A stretch of DNA of 50,752 nt from an uncultured SAR86 cluster bacterium (GTDB lineage Bacteria; Pseudomonadota; Gammaproteobacteria; Magnimaribacterales; Magnimaribacteraceae): NCBI GenBank assembly GCA_902630715.1, contig CACOVO010000010.1, positions 1-50,752 of the forward strand, read 5' to 3'. The notes beneath the pieces are model-generated. The model ran no database searches. It saw only the letters and a program-made list of their open reading frames with translations, and was not told where the DNA came from. A program made the position numbers and the translations under genes. Positions 10,616 through 18,809 of the stretch are shown in pieces. Each line of letters begins with the position of its first letter. The stretch's first letter is position 1.

Positions 10616-12175
10616 ATGGCAAAGAATATCCTTGCCGATAAAATTTTGATAATTGACTTCGGCTCGCAGTACACTCAACTTATTGCCAGAAGAGTCAGAG
10701 AACTAGGCGTTTATTGCGAGATTTATAACCATCAAACTTCTTTGCAGTCTATAAAGGACTTTAATGCTAAAGGCATCATTCTTTCAGGAGGACCAGAAAC
10801 AGTAAAACAAAAGGGTTCCCCAAAAATACCGGATAAAGTATTTGATCTAGGCATCCCACTTCTTGGTATTTGCTACGGCATGCAATCCATAGCAAAACAA
10901 CTAAAAGGAAAAGTCGAATTAGCCCACAAAAGAGAATTCGGACATGCAGATTTATTATTGAAAAATCAAGGATCAGGACTATTTAAGAGCATAAACGCAA
11001 AAAAAATTAGTGTCTGGATGAGTCACGGAGATCATGTTTCTAAACTTCCCAGAGGTTTTGAGATTTGTGCAACAACCAGCAACAGTCCTATAGCGGCATT
11101 TTACCATCCAACAAAGAGGATATTTGGTCTTCAGTTTCATCCTGAAGTTACCCATACACCTCAAGGGAAGAAAATACTAAAAAACTTTGTGAGGGATATT
11201 TCAGGTTGTAAGGGTTTATGGAATTCTAGAAATATCATCGACAGAGCGGTGAGTGAAATTAGAGATCAGGTAGGAGGTCAAGAAGTATTATTGGGCTTGT
11301 CAGGAGGTGTGGATTCAGCCGTCGTAGCAGCATTACTCTCAAAGGCAATTGGTAATCAGTTGAATTGTATCTTTGTAGATAATGGACTTCTTAGGCTCAA
11401 TGAGGGTGATCAAGTTATGGAAACTTTCAAAGGTAAGTTTGGAATTAAAGTTAAAAGAGCCAATGCAGGTAATCAATTTCTTAGGGATTTGAAAGGAAAA
11501 AAAGATCCAGAACAGAAACGTAAAGCTATTGGTAAAACTTTTATTGATGTTTTTCTGAAAGAAGCAAAAAGAAATAAAAAGATTCAGTGGCTGGCGCAAG
11601 GAACAATTTATCCTGATGTCATTGAATCAGCCGGCACAAAGAATGGTTCAGCACATGTAATAAAATCTCACCACAATGTTGGAGGCCTCCCCAGTTACCT
11701 GAATTTACCTGTCATTGAGCCTTTAAAAGATCTTTTTAAGGATGAAGTAAGAAAGATTGGTTTAGAGCTTGGTTTACCAAAAGAGATCTTATTTAGACAC
11801 CCTTTTCCAGGTCCAGGTTTGGGTGTTCGAATTCTGGGTGAAATCAAAAGACCTTATATAAAAACTTTACAATTAGCTGATGACATTTTTATAAGTGAGT
11901 TAATTAAAGAAGGTTACTACGAAAAAGTAAGTCAAGCTTTCGCAGTATTTTTACCGGTTAAATCTGTTGGAGTAGTAGGAGATGGAAGGCGTTATGAGTA
12001 TGTAATTTCGCTTAGAGCAGTTGAAACCATCGATTTTATGACTGCAAAGTCCGCCAAACTTCCCCATGCTTTCTTAGAAAAAGTTTCTAATAGAATTATT
12101 AATGAAATTCCAGAAGTATCTAGGGTAGCCTATGATATTTCCAGTAAACCCCCAGCTACTATTGAGTGGGAATAA
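10616..12175 (+). CDS. guaA: GMP synthase (glutamine-hydrolysing)
   Basis: A 519-residue two-domain enzyme aminating XMP to GMP with glutamine and ATP. The N-terminal class I amidotransferase has Cys86 in GICYGMQ and His175/Glu177 in QFHPEVT. The ATP pyrophosphatase loop SGGVDS is at 229-234, and the C-terminal dimerisation domain ends in PPATIEWE, the family's conserved terminus. The last 13 bases plus one after the stop are repeated near 12978, as described in the repeat entries. Co-transcribed with guaB. Confidence 0.97.
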   Translation: MAKNILADKILIIDFGSQYTQLIARRVRELGVYCEIYNHQTSLQSIKDFNAKGIILSGGPETVKQKGSPKIPDKVFDLGIPLLGICYGMQSIAKQLKGKVELAHKREFGHADLLLKNQGSGLFKSINAKKISVWMSHGDHVSKLPRGFEICATTSNSPIAAFYHPTKRIFGLQFHPEVTHTPQGKKILKNFVRDISGCKGLWNSRNIIDRAVSEIRDQVGGQEVLLGLSGGVDSAVVAALLSKAIGNQLNCIFVDNGLLRLNEGDQVMETFKGKFGIKVKRANAGNQFLRDLKGKKDPEQKRKAIGKTFIDVFLKEAKRNKKIQWLAQGTIYPDVIESAGTKNGSAHVIKSHHNVGGLPSYLNLPVIEPLKDLFKDEVRKIGLELGLPKEILFRHPFPGPGLGVRILGEIKRPYIKTLQLADDIFISELIKEGYYEKVSQAFAVFLPVKSVGVVGDGRRYEYVISLRAVETIDFMTAKSAKLPHAFLEKVSNRIINEIPEVSRVAYDISSKPPATIEWE

Positions 12176-12176
12176 A
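12163..12176 (+). repeat. 14-bp direct repeat, left copy, in guaA 3' end (att-like)
   Basis: TGAGTGGGAATAAA covers the last codons and stop of guaA and recurs identically at 12978-12991, 815 bases away. The 3' end of guaA is a known target of tyrosine-recombinase genomic islands, which leave such duplications. No integrase is present between the copies, so at most this is a remnant. Confidence 0.65.
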
Positions 12177-12205
12177 GTCAATAAAATCAATAACTTAAGA
12201 AATTT

Positions 12206-12904
12206 ATGACTTGTTCAGAAAACTTTAACGAATATTTCAATCAAATAAAATTAATTTGGAAGAAACTTGATAATCCCAACAGGATAATTCCATTTTGTAC
12301 TCCTATTATCTTAAATCCAAAGTTTCTGATCGTTGGTACAAATCATTCAGATAATTTTCATCCTAATGATGAAGATGAGAATATCCGAATTGCAGATTTA
12401 TTTTCAAATCAAATTTCTACTAAAGAACATACATTTCTTGATCATCACCATCCCTTTGCGGAAGGTTTGAGAGAAGTAGTGTCTGAGATTCAGAAAGATT
12501 ATAAAGAATTTAAAATAACCAAAGAGTGGTTAGGCACAAACAGATGTGCCATCCAAACAAATAGTAGTGGTTTGGGGGACGAAATCTTAAAACATCCAGA
12601 ATATGTAGACTGTCAAAAAGAAATGGATAATCTTTTAAAAAATTTTATAAAGTTAATTAAACCTAAAAATGTAATTCTTACTGGGAAGGTTGCTTGTGAA
12701 CTTTATTATTCTGAAAATAAATTGAAGGATATGAAGTGCAAAAAATTATTGTTTGGAAAAGAGTCAAAAGATACTTTCAATCTAATACCTATTTGGCAAC
12801 TATCTAATCTTTGGAGACATGATAGATATGATGGTGAATCTTTTAAGGAAAAAACCGTCAAGAGATTAAAGAATGCTATTGAAGATGGATTATGCGAACT
12901 ATAA
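12206..12904 (+). CDS. conserved hypothetical, possibly uracil-DNA-glycosylase-like fold
   Basis: A 232-residue protein, markedly lysine- and AT-rich compared with guaBA. Segments that recall the uracil-DNA glycosylase superfamily are KFLIVGTNHSDNF (about 49-61), a central TNRCAIQTNSSG, KPKNVILTGKVACE (about 152-165) and a late IPIWQLSNLWRHDRY; the order resembles that of the UDG-like fold but no catalytic motif is certain. It is the only gene between two identical 14-bp copies of the guaA 3' end, which suggests acquired cargo. No Shine-Dalgarno precedes the ATG. I would treat the function as unknown; a nucleic-acid-related role is a guess. Confidence 0.6.
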   Translation: MTCSENFNEYFNQIKLIWKKLDNPNRIIPFCTPIILNPKFLIVGTNHSDNFHPNDEDENIRIADLFSNQISTKEHTFLDHHHPFAEGLREVVSEIQKDYKEFKITKEWLGTNRCAIQTNSSGLGDEILKHPEYVDCQKEMDNLLKNFIKLIKPKNVILTGKVACELYYSENKLKDMKCKKLLFGKESKDTFNLIPIWQLSNLWRHDRYDGESFKEKTVKRLKNAIEDGLCEL

Positions 12905-12911
12905 AAAAATT

Positions 12912-12930
12912 GATACAAAGTAGATACAAA
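12912..12930 (+). repeat. tandem GATACAAA motifs, 11-bp period
   Basis: GATACAAA occurs at 12912-12919 and 12923-12930, one helical turn apart, just after the stop of the preceding gene. Such phased repeats often bind a dimeric regulator or a recombinase. The second copy is the start of the element shared with 19590-19626. Confidence 0.45.
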
Positions 12931-12957
12931 CTTTTTTTAGATGCTTTAATATCAAGT
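12921..12957 (+). promoter_or_regulatory. promoter-like element A, shared with 19590-19626
   Basis: This 37-base segment matches 19590-19626 at 30 positions by my count. Both copies contain GATACA or GAGACA, an 18-base spacer, and TAATAT (here 12947-12952), so they can be read as related sigma-70-like promoters. Here it would drive the acetyltransferase at 12998 with a leader of about 40 bases. Confidence 0.45.
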
Positions 12958-12977
12958 GTTTCAGGGCGTTGTTTTGC

Positions 12978-12991
12978 TGAGTGGGAATAAA
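12978..12991 (+). repeat. 14-bp direct repeat, right copy (att-like)
   Basis: An identical copy of the guaA-terminal TGAGTGGGAATAAA, located 6 bases before the ATG of the acetyltransferase gene. Together with 12163-12176 it brackets a single AT-rich gene. Confidence 0.65.
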
Positions 12992-12997
12992 ATTACT

Positions 12998-13645
12998 ATG
13001 AGTAGAGATAATATTAATATCATCAAAGCAGAAGGCGAACTCATAGAATTATATGCGGATGAAATCCCTGAACTAGCCTGGTCAACCGGTCCTGCGTCTT
13101 ACGAATACTACATGAAACGTCGATCCCTGTTTGATGCTTGGGTACTTCGCTTATGGCGAGCCCCGGGTACTATTTTTAGCTCTGATTCGGCAATATTGAG
13201 TATTAAAGAAGGTAAATTACTTGGAGTTGCAATTGCTTTTGATGGAGGCAAATACAGAGAACGCATCAGAGCAGGAGGACTTTTATGGGAAGACATGTTA
13301 AAAGCTAAAGAGGTTAGTTCTGAAGAGATTACCGGGGTTACCGAAAGGGCAAAATTAGCCAGTTGGCTGAATCCTGTGATCCACTCTAATACTTTCTATG
13401 TTCATGCCTTAGCAGTAAAACCGGAAGCTAGAGGTCAACGTATAGGTTACTCAATGATGGAGTACTTATTTGATAAAGCTAAAGAGCTTGGCTATCAAGA
13501 ATTTCAACTTGATGTTCTATCCGATAACCCCGCCGTAGGATTTTATCTGTCTCTTGGTTTAGAAGTACTTGCTGAAACTAGGGCTCCAAAACCAGCTAAA
13601 TCAGGTGTACCTATAGAATTTCGCATGGGTAAACTTCTTAATTAA
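12998..13645 (+). CDS. GNAT-family N-acetyltransferase
   Basis: A 215-residue protein whose C-terminal half is a GNAT domain. FYVHALAVKPEARGQ leads into the acetyl-CoA pyrophosphate loop RGQRIGYSM, and DVLSDNPAVGFYLSLG is the usual last strand-helix unit with the family's N-x-x-x-x-x-Y pattern. The N-terminal 100 residues are less typical and presumably form the acceptor side. The frame is open back to 12956 (GTG), but that extension would be encoded by the att-like repeat and promoter-like element, so the ATG at 12998 is preferred. Acceptor substrate unknown. Confidence 0.85.
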   Translation: MSRDNINIIKAEGELIELYADEIPELAWSTGPASYEYYMKRRSLFDAWVLRLWRAPGTIFSSDSAILSIKEGKLLGVAIAFDGGKYRERIRAGGLLWEDMLKAKEVSSEEITGVTERAKLASWLNPVIHSNTFYVHALAVKPEARGQRIGYSMMEYLFDKAKELGYQEFQLDVLSDNPAVGFYLSLGLEVLAETRAPKPAKSGVPIEFRMGKLLN

Positions 13646-13652
13646 AAGATTA

Positions 13653-13685
13653 AGCTGGAAAACTATTAATTAGCTTCTTCCAGTT
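13653..13685. terminator. weak inverted repeat between convergent genes
   Basis: AGCTGGAA at 13653-13660 can pair with TTCCAGTT at 13678-13685, with one wobble and a 17-base loop. It lies between convergent stops and could end both transcripts, but the loop is long and no T-tract is clear. Confidence 0.25.
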
Positions 13686-13711
13686 CTGCTTACAGTATTG
13701 GAAAGAAAACT

Positions 13712-14071
13712 CTAGAACAACATAATATCCCGAGGGTTTTCACAATCTATTTCCATTATTAACTCTTCAAGCATACCGTAACTCATTTCTTTTGACGGTG
13801 TTATTTCTGAAAGACCATTTTCGCTTATTGCGAGTCCTTCATAAGATTGTAATGAGTAATCAATATTAGCCTGATGAAATTCTTCTTTTGTGTACCATTT
13901 TTTTGCTTTTAAAAATGGAAATATTATGTTGTCACTTAAAACTCTATATTCATCGGTAGAGCAGTTATATTCATAAGTGCCATATATTTGAACAACAACA
14001 TCCGAATCACTGCATGACGTTATGAAGAAAATAAACAAGAGCGTAAATGAAATGTTTTTAAGCTTTTTCAC
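13712..14071 (-). CDS. small putative lipoprotein
   Basis: A 119-residue protein with no recognisable family. From the GTG at 14071 it begins MKKLKNISFTLLFIFF and reaches a lipobox ITSC, so it should be exported and lipid-modified. The mature part has a few cysteines (NCS near the start, DCEN near the end) that could form a disulfide. Upstream TTG codons add only three residues. There is no Shine-Dalgarno; a -10-like TATATT lies 7 bases before the GTG, consistent with a leaderless transcript. Function unknown. Confidence 0.65.
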   Translation of the reverse strand: MKKLKNISFTLLFIFFITSCSDSDVVVQIYGTYEYNCSTDEYRVLSDNIIFPFLKAKKWYTKEEFHQANIDYSLQSYEGLAISENGLSEITPSKEMSYGMLEELIMEIDCENPRDIMLF

Positions 14072-14271
14072 GATCAACAATATAATTTATTTTATAAATC
14101 GTTGGGAGTATTTTACTCATAAATTATGACTTTTTTATTGTCTTGCTGATTTGTTAAATAACTTTACTATTGAACAGGAGTTATTATTTGCAGTCTCATG
14201 AATAATTTACTCTTATTAAAAGACCATCGGAGAACCAAAAAAAACTATGGGACCAATACCGAGGTGAATAT

Positions 14272-15066
14272 ATGAATCAAAATTCAAATGGCATAGTGAG
14301 AACAGAAAGAGAAGGGCGCACTCTGATTATCGAAGTTGACCGGCAAGACAAGATGAACGGCTTTACTCCTCAAATGTTTGAAGGAATAACTACAGCTTTT
14401 GAACTGCTTGAAAAGGACCCGGAACTTTGGGTTGGTGTTCTTTGTTTTGCAGGACAACATTCTACGGCTGGATTAGACCTTCCTCGTTTTTTTGGTCCGA
14501 ATTCCGATTCTGGCCAAGACTCTACACTTTCAGAAAATCGACCCGATGCCTTCGCCTTAAAGCGTAGATGTAGTAAACCTATTGTTGCAGCTGTGCAAGG
14601 CATAACTTATACCATTGGTATTGAAATATTATTAGCTGCAGACATTGTTATCGCCGCAGATGATTGCCGTTTTTGTCAATTAGAACCCAAAAGAGGCTTG
14701 GCTGTTTTCGGAGGAGCACACGTTCGATATATTCAACGAGCTGGTTGGGGGAATGCTATGTATCACCTACTCAGAGCTGATGAATTCGATGCATCTAGGG
14801 CCAAGGAGTTAGGGTTTGTACAAGAGGTAGTATCTGCAGGATCACAATTAGAAAGAGCTAAAGAGATTGCATATGAAATAGGGCGGTGCGCTCCTGTGGC
14901 ACTTCAGGAAATAAAGAGAGCTTCCCAAGTTTATTTAGAATTCGGAGAAGCAGCAGCCTTTGCGGAAATTGACAATATGAGAAAAGTAACCCTATCCACC
15001 GAGGATGCTAAAGAAGGCATGCAATCCTTCATTGAAAAGCGAGATCCAGAGTTCAAAGGTTCATGA
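14272..15066 (+). CDS. enoyl-CoA hydratase/isomerase family protein
   Basis: A 264-residue crotonase-fold enzyme acting on an acyl-CoA. The oxyanion segments (VGVLCFAGQHSTAGLDL and AVQGITYTIGIE) are visible. The glutamate equivalent to rat hydratase Glu144 is kept (CQLEPKRG), but the second catalytic position, usually MEM, reads MYH, so a straightforward hydratase reaction is doubtful; isomerase or hydrolase activity is possible. A strong site GAGGTGA at 14261 supports the ATG. A 25-codon frame (14198-14275) ends on the start codon and might couple translation. The gene stands alone. Confidence 0.88.
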   Translation: MNQNSNGIVRTEREGRTLIIEVDRQDKMNGFTPQMFEGITTAFELLEKDPELWVGVLCFAGQHSTAGLDLPRFFGPNSDSGQDSTLSENRPDAFALKRRCSKPIVAAVQGITYTIGIEILLAADIVIAADDCRFCQLEPKRGLAVFGGAHVRYIQRAGWGNAMYHLLRADEFDASRAKELGFVQEVVSAGSQLERAKEIAYEIGRCAPVALQEIKRASQVYLEFGEAAAFAEIDNMRKVTLSTEDAKEGMQSFIEKRDPEFKGS

Positions 15067-15102
15067 AATGTACATCATTGAGGATATTATGAAATCTTAA
15101 AA

Positions 15103-16011
15103 TTACTTACTTTTCTTACGTGACCATCTAAGAACTAAAAGAAATAACATTAAAAATACTGGAAAATCAAGAAAGGTGGTGTAAGTGAGCCAAAAGTCTT
15201 CAGAGAAATTTTCTGCTACGAAATAATTGCTCAAAGCACCAAAAACACCAGTTAAACTCATCCCAATGGCAAGTCTGTTATGTTGTAGCGCTCCTCCGGG
15301 TATATAACGCTCGAATCGAGCCCCAAAGTAAGCTCCTTGCCTAAAGACTCCATCAATAAGAAAAACCAAGGCAATTAATAGTCCAAGTAAGGTACCTTTC
15401 ATTTGTACCCAGTAATCATCTTGTAAGACCCAAGAGAAAATACCTGATATGAGTAGCATGATTGTGCCGAAAACTGCGAATCCGCCCAAAATATCAACTT
15501 TTACAAAACGCTGCAAAAGAACTAAGCTTAAGCCTGCAACTACGCCGACTATTGTTGCAAAAACCAAGTCTCCAGTAGCTCTCCCTACGATAAAAAATAA
15601 AGCTCCTAAAATAAGATCTGCAAAAACCGAGTGCTTATTTTTTTCCCATTTGTCCTTTTGGATGCTTTTAATGTCTGTAGTTTCCCCATACATTTTTTTA
15701 ACTAATTTTTCGCCGTAATGAACATCTTTCCCAGGATGACTTTCATAAATCATCTGCCCATTCTCAATTACAGCGATGCCAGTATTCCACCAATTGAAAT
15801 AGCCTGACACAACCTTAGCTTCTGTATTATGCAATGATTTTAGGGAATGAGTAAAAGTGGTTGATCCTTCCATATAACTCATTGACTTCTCATCGAACAG
15901 CCTTTCGTTGACATATAAGCTTGATGTGACTTTACTTAAGGTTAAAGTCACTTTAACTAGACACTTATATTCGCGAAAATTAAAAGGTCTTAAATAACTC
16001 CAAATTTTCAT
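15103..16011 (-). CDS. membrane protein with C-terminal YciB/IspZ-like domain
   Basis: A 302-residue protein in two parts. Residues 1 to about 120 are hydrophilic with no family I recognise. From about 128 (DLILGALFFIVGRATGDLVF) to the end there are five or so membrane segments whose order and motifs (ATIVGVVAG, VFGTIMLLISG, MKGTLLGLLIALVFL) resemble the intracellular septation protein A family (YciB). YciB proteins are normally about 180 residues, so the extra N-terminal domain is unusual. It lies 15 bases downstream of a MAPEG-family gene on the same strand and is probably in its operon. A role in envelope biogenesis is inference only. Confidence 0.7.
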   Translation of the reverse strand: MKIWSYLRPFNFREYKCLVKVTLTLSKVTSSLYVNERLFDEKSMSYMEGSTTFTHSLKSLHNTEAKVVSGYFNWWNTGIAVIENGQMIYESHPGKDVHYGEKLVKKMYGETTDIKSIQKDKWEKNKHSVFADLILGALFFIVGRATGDLVFATIVGVVAGLSLVLLQRFVKVDILGGFAVFGTIMLLISGIFSWVLQDDYWVQMKGTLLGLLIALVFLIDGVFRQGAYFGARFERYIPGGALQHNRLAIGMSLTGVFGALSNYFVAENFSEDFWLTYTTFLDFPVFLMLFLLVLRWSRKKSK

Positions 16012-16026
16012 CTAGAGTGGAACACA

Positions 16027-16428
16027 TTACAGCAGTTGAGAAAATGCCATAAAGGCAATAATTAACCAACCAATTGCAAAAATAGCAAATCTCAATAAGA
16101 CAATATTTATAGTAAGCTGAACAAGTGAGTGTATTATTCTAACTATGACAAATGCCCATGCTAATTGGACCATTAAGGGTTCAATATTATTTATTAATGC
16201 AATAGATAGAATAACAACATAAAAAGCTACTGGTTGTTCAAAAAGGTGATTATAGTTATCTGCAGTTCTCTCAACCCAAGCCGGCATTATTCCTTTCAAA
16301 TCTTTTGTGTGAGCCGCATCCTGAGGGTCTTTTGTAAATTTAACTCGCCCATAAGCCATTATTAAAGTGATAACAAAAGTCCAAAGCACTAATGTAAATA
16401 CTGGTGTTAAAAGTTCGATCTGATTCAT
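16027..16428 (-). CDS. MAPEG-family membrane protein
   Basis: A 133-residue protein with about four membrane helices. The conserved ERTADNYNHLFEQPVAFY loop and RIIHSLVQL are typical of the MAPEG family, which in bacteria includes small glutathione- or quinone-linked membrane enzymes of unclear role. The ATG at 16428 is chosen over a GTG six bases upstream because AAGGAG lies at the right spacing (16435-16440). It leads a two-gene minus-strand unit with the YciB-like gene. Confidence 0.85.
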   Translation of the reverse strand: MNQIELLTPVFTLVLWTFVITLIMAYGRVKFTKDPQDAAHTKDLKGIMPAWVERTADNYNHLFEQPVAFYVVILSIALINNIEPLMVQLAWAFVIVRIIHSLVQLTINIVLLRFAIFAIGWLIIAFMAFSQLL

Positions 16429-16491
16429 AAACACTCCTTATTGATATTATATGCGAGTTATATTTAATTTTTACCTCTAGGATGCTGAACT

Positions 16492-17568
16492 GTGGCTTAT
16501 AAATTATTTACATATTACCACCTTCACCGTGTTGTTTTGATCTGCAGTTTCGCACTTCTTACGGGTTTTCAAGGCAATCATCAAAATAATATTTCTCAGG
16601 ACCATCTTAAAACAGATGAACTTAAAGCTATTGCCAAAGAAAATGAAGAAAAAGTAGTGCCAATCTCACTCAATAGTGCAGAAATTCGCATCAATCACAT
16701 TCAATTTGTTGGAAGTCATAATAGTTACAAGCGTGCTATGCCAGATGGCTTCATTAAGCATCTAATGAAAGTAAATCCTAAATTATTGAAGAGTCTTGAG
16801 TATGAGCATATCCCATTAAGTGACCAACTTGACTTGGGTATACGGAAGTTAGAATTAGACGTTTTTTATGTTGCAGATGAAGAAAGATTTCCGGTTGGTC
16901 ATATTCAACAGATCGATATGAATAGCAATTGCTCAACATTGCGCATCTGCCTAGCCCAAATAATTTCTTGGTCAAATAATAATTCGACTCACCCGCCTAT
17001 ATGGATCAGCTTCAATGCCAAGGATAGCTACATTTTAGGCTTACCGAAACCTGAGACATTTACTCCAAAAGCATTTGCATTGATGGATTCAATCTTCGAA
17101 GAAATATTAGGTGAAAAACTAATTCGCCCAGGTGAAATAGTTGATTTGCATTGGCCTTTATTAGATGAGGCTAGAGGTAAGTTTATTTTGATTCTAGATG
17201 AGGTAGGTAAGAAGCGCGATATATACCTAAACAATTGGAAGAGTCGTCCTATGTTTACTAATGTTAATGAGGGGCATCCCGCTGCTGCAATCATGATTAT
17301 CAATGATCCAATTGGACAATTTAAAGAGATTCAAAGGCTGGTTCGGGCTGGTTATATGGTGCGCACTCGCGCGGATGCTGATACTCTTGAAGCTCGCCAA
17401 AATGATTCAAGTCGAAGAGAAGCTGCTTTCGATAGCGGCGCACAGGCAGTCAGCACAGATTATTACTTACCCGCAAATCATTTTGGAAATCAATATCAGG
17501 TTAGCTTACCTCATTCAGTAATATGTAACCCTGTTACTGCCCCTGTAACCTGTAAGCCTATTGAGTAG
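16492..17568 (+). CDS. exported phosphatidylinositol-specific phospholipase C-like protein
   Basis: A 358-residue TIM-barrel phosphodiesterase homologue of the Ca2+-dependent PI-PLC type found in bacteria. The first catalytic histidine is His76 in IQFVGSHNSYK; QLDLGIRKLELDV (112-124) carries the acidic metal ligands; and the second histidine is His137 in FPVGHI. ARGKFILILDE and the C-terminal DYYLP segment are also typical. The N-terminus has a hydrophobic stretch (about 13-25) that fits a signal peptide or anchor. The start is a GTG with AGGA at 16479. The substrate could be a phosphoinositide, a glycerophosphodiester or another polar lipid headgroup; the sequence does not decide. Confidence 0.82.
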   Translation: MAYKLFTYYHLHRVVLICSFALLTGFQGNHQNNISQDHLKTDELKAIAKENEEKVVPISLNSAEIRINHIQFVGSHNSYKRAMPDGFIKHLMKVNPKLLKSLEYEHIPLSDQLDLGIRKLELDVFYVADEERFPVGHIQQIDMNSNCSTLRICLAQIISWSNNNSTHPPIWISFNAKDSYILGLPKPETFTPKAFALMDSIFEEILGEKLIRPGEIVDLHWPLLDEARGKFILILDEVGKKRDIYLNNWKSRPMFTNVNEGHPAAAIMIINDPIGQFKEIQRLVRAGYMVRTRADADTLEARQNDSSRREAAFDSGAQAVSTDYYLPANHFGNQYQVSLPHSVICNPVTAPVTCKPIE

Positions 17569-17642
17569 GCAATACAAAATCTAAGTTCTTTGAGATTGGC
17601 AAAAAATGAAATATATAGAAGAAATTCGATAAACTTATATTT

Positions 17643-18743
17643 TTAAACTGAAGTGATTCTGTCTAAATATTTTTTTCCTATACTCTCAATACTATAGTTC
17701 AGGGATAGTTCTCTGATCTCATCCTTTTTACTCGCAGTTAAATTAATTTCAGATAATTCTAAGATTCCATCCAAAAAATCATTCGGGTTGTCATTCGGGC
17801 TGTCTATTACTTTTACAAAGTCTCTATTTTTGAGAATATCTTCAACACCACCATCTGAATATTTTGCACATATCGGCAAACCACAAAATAATGCCTCAAC
17901 TATAACATTGCCAAAACCTTCAAAGCTTGATGTTAACAGAAATAATGAACCTGGCTTTATATCTTCCAGTAAATCGAAACTAAAGCCTGGCATAGATACT
18001 GTCTTTATAAGACCCTTTTTTTCAATGTATTTCTCTAATTTTTCTCTTTCCGATCCCATTCCATAAATAATCATTTTAAATTTCTTATTTATTTGTGAGG
18101 AATTTAAGGCATGAACGATATCAATTGCCAATTGAAAATTTTTTTGTTTTTCGAGTCTACCTGCGCAAATAATTGTATTTTCATCATCGATAACTAATTC
18201 CTTTTCAAATGGATTGGACTCTATCACTTCTTTTGATAGCACGGGATTACCTATTACTGTGACCTTAGATTCTTTGCAGATATGGTTCACAAGAAGGCTT
18301 TTCTTTGTGCCGGTAGAATTAGCAATAATGTGCGTTGAAAATGAGTAGCTAAATTTAACAAAAATGAGAGATATCAGTTTCTGAAAAAAATTATAATATA
18401 CAAGAGGGTTTACCTCCCTAAAAATCAATTTCACATTCTTTTTCCAAGAGAAAAACTTTGCTATGCCCATCACAATATTTATTTCTCTTTTTGTTGATAA
18501 AAAAATCGATTCTGGATTAGCTTTAATCAATTTTATGAGATTTGGTAGAGCTGACCTTGCACTGTTCTTATTTAAAAATGTAATTTTTTGATCATCTATA
18601 AGGTCTAAATAAGCACCATCTTTTTGAAAAATAACTAGTTCAACTTTTTCTCCAATAGAAGAAAAGTAATCATAGAGATTTAACGAAACTCGCTCGGCTC
18701 CTCCTCCTCTCAATGAGGCAGAAATAATAAAAATCTTTTTCAA
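17643..18743 (-). CDS. glycosyltransferase family 4 (GT-B fold)
   Basis: A 366-residue GT-B glycosyltransferase. The N-terminal ISASLRGGGAERVSLNL is the family's acceptor-domain glycine loop; GRLEKQKNFQLAI and SSFEGFGNVIVEALFCGLPI (E-x7-E-type nucleotide-sugar motif) mark the C-terminal donor domain. The start is a TTG at 18743: an in-frame stop three codons upstream rules out a longer form, and there is no ATG nearby. No sugar-metabolism neighbour is present, and the gene is more AT- and lysine-rich than its flanks, which may hint at transfer. Probably adds a sugar to a surface glycan or lipid. Confidence 0.86.
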   Translation of the reverse strand: MKKIFIISASLRGGGAERVSLNLYDYFSSIGEKVELVIFQKDGAYLDLIDDQKITFLNKNSARSALPNLIKLIKANPESIFLSTKREINIVMGIAKFFSWKKNVKLIFREVNPLVYYNFFQKLISLIFVKFSYSFSTHIIANSTGTKKSLLVNHICKESKVTVIGNPVLSKEVIESNPFEKELVIDDENTIICAGRLEKQKNFQLAIDIVHALNSSQINKKFKMIIYGMGSEREKLEKYIEKKGLIKTVSMPGFSFDLLEDIKPGSLFLLTSSFEGFGNVIVEALFCGLPICAKYSDGGVEDILKNRDFVKVIDSPNDNPNDFLDGILELSEINLTASKKDEIRELSLNYSIESIGKKYLDRITSV

Positions 18744-18793
18744 AATAATTTAAATTCAACATTAATCATGCTACTGAGAACTTATTAGTAATG

Positions 18794-18809
18794 CAAACTA
18801 GACAGTTTG
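18794..18809 (-). terminator. hairpin directly after the crotonase stop
   Basis: CAAACT and AGTTTG form a 6-bp stem with a 4-base loop immediately downstream of the stop at 18810 on the minus strand. No T-tract follows, so it may be only a weak terminator. Confidence 0.3.

Noticed and set aside
12956-12997. In-frame extension of the acetyltransferase from GTG 12956
   Set aside because: The added residues are encoded by the att-like repeat and promoter-like element and have no homology; the ATG at 12998 is a better start.
17580-17640. Possible terminator between 17568 and 17643
   Set aside because: AATCT and AGATT give only a 5-bp stem; too weak to report.
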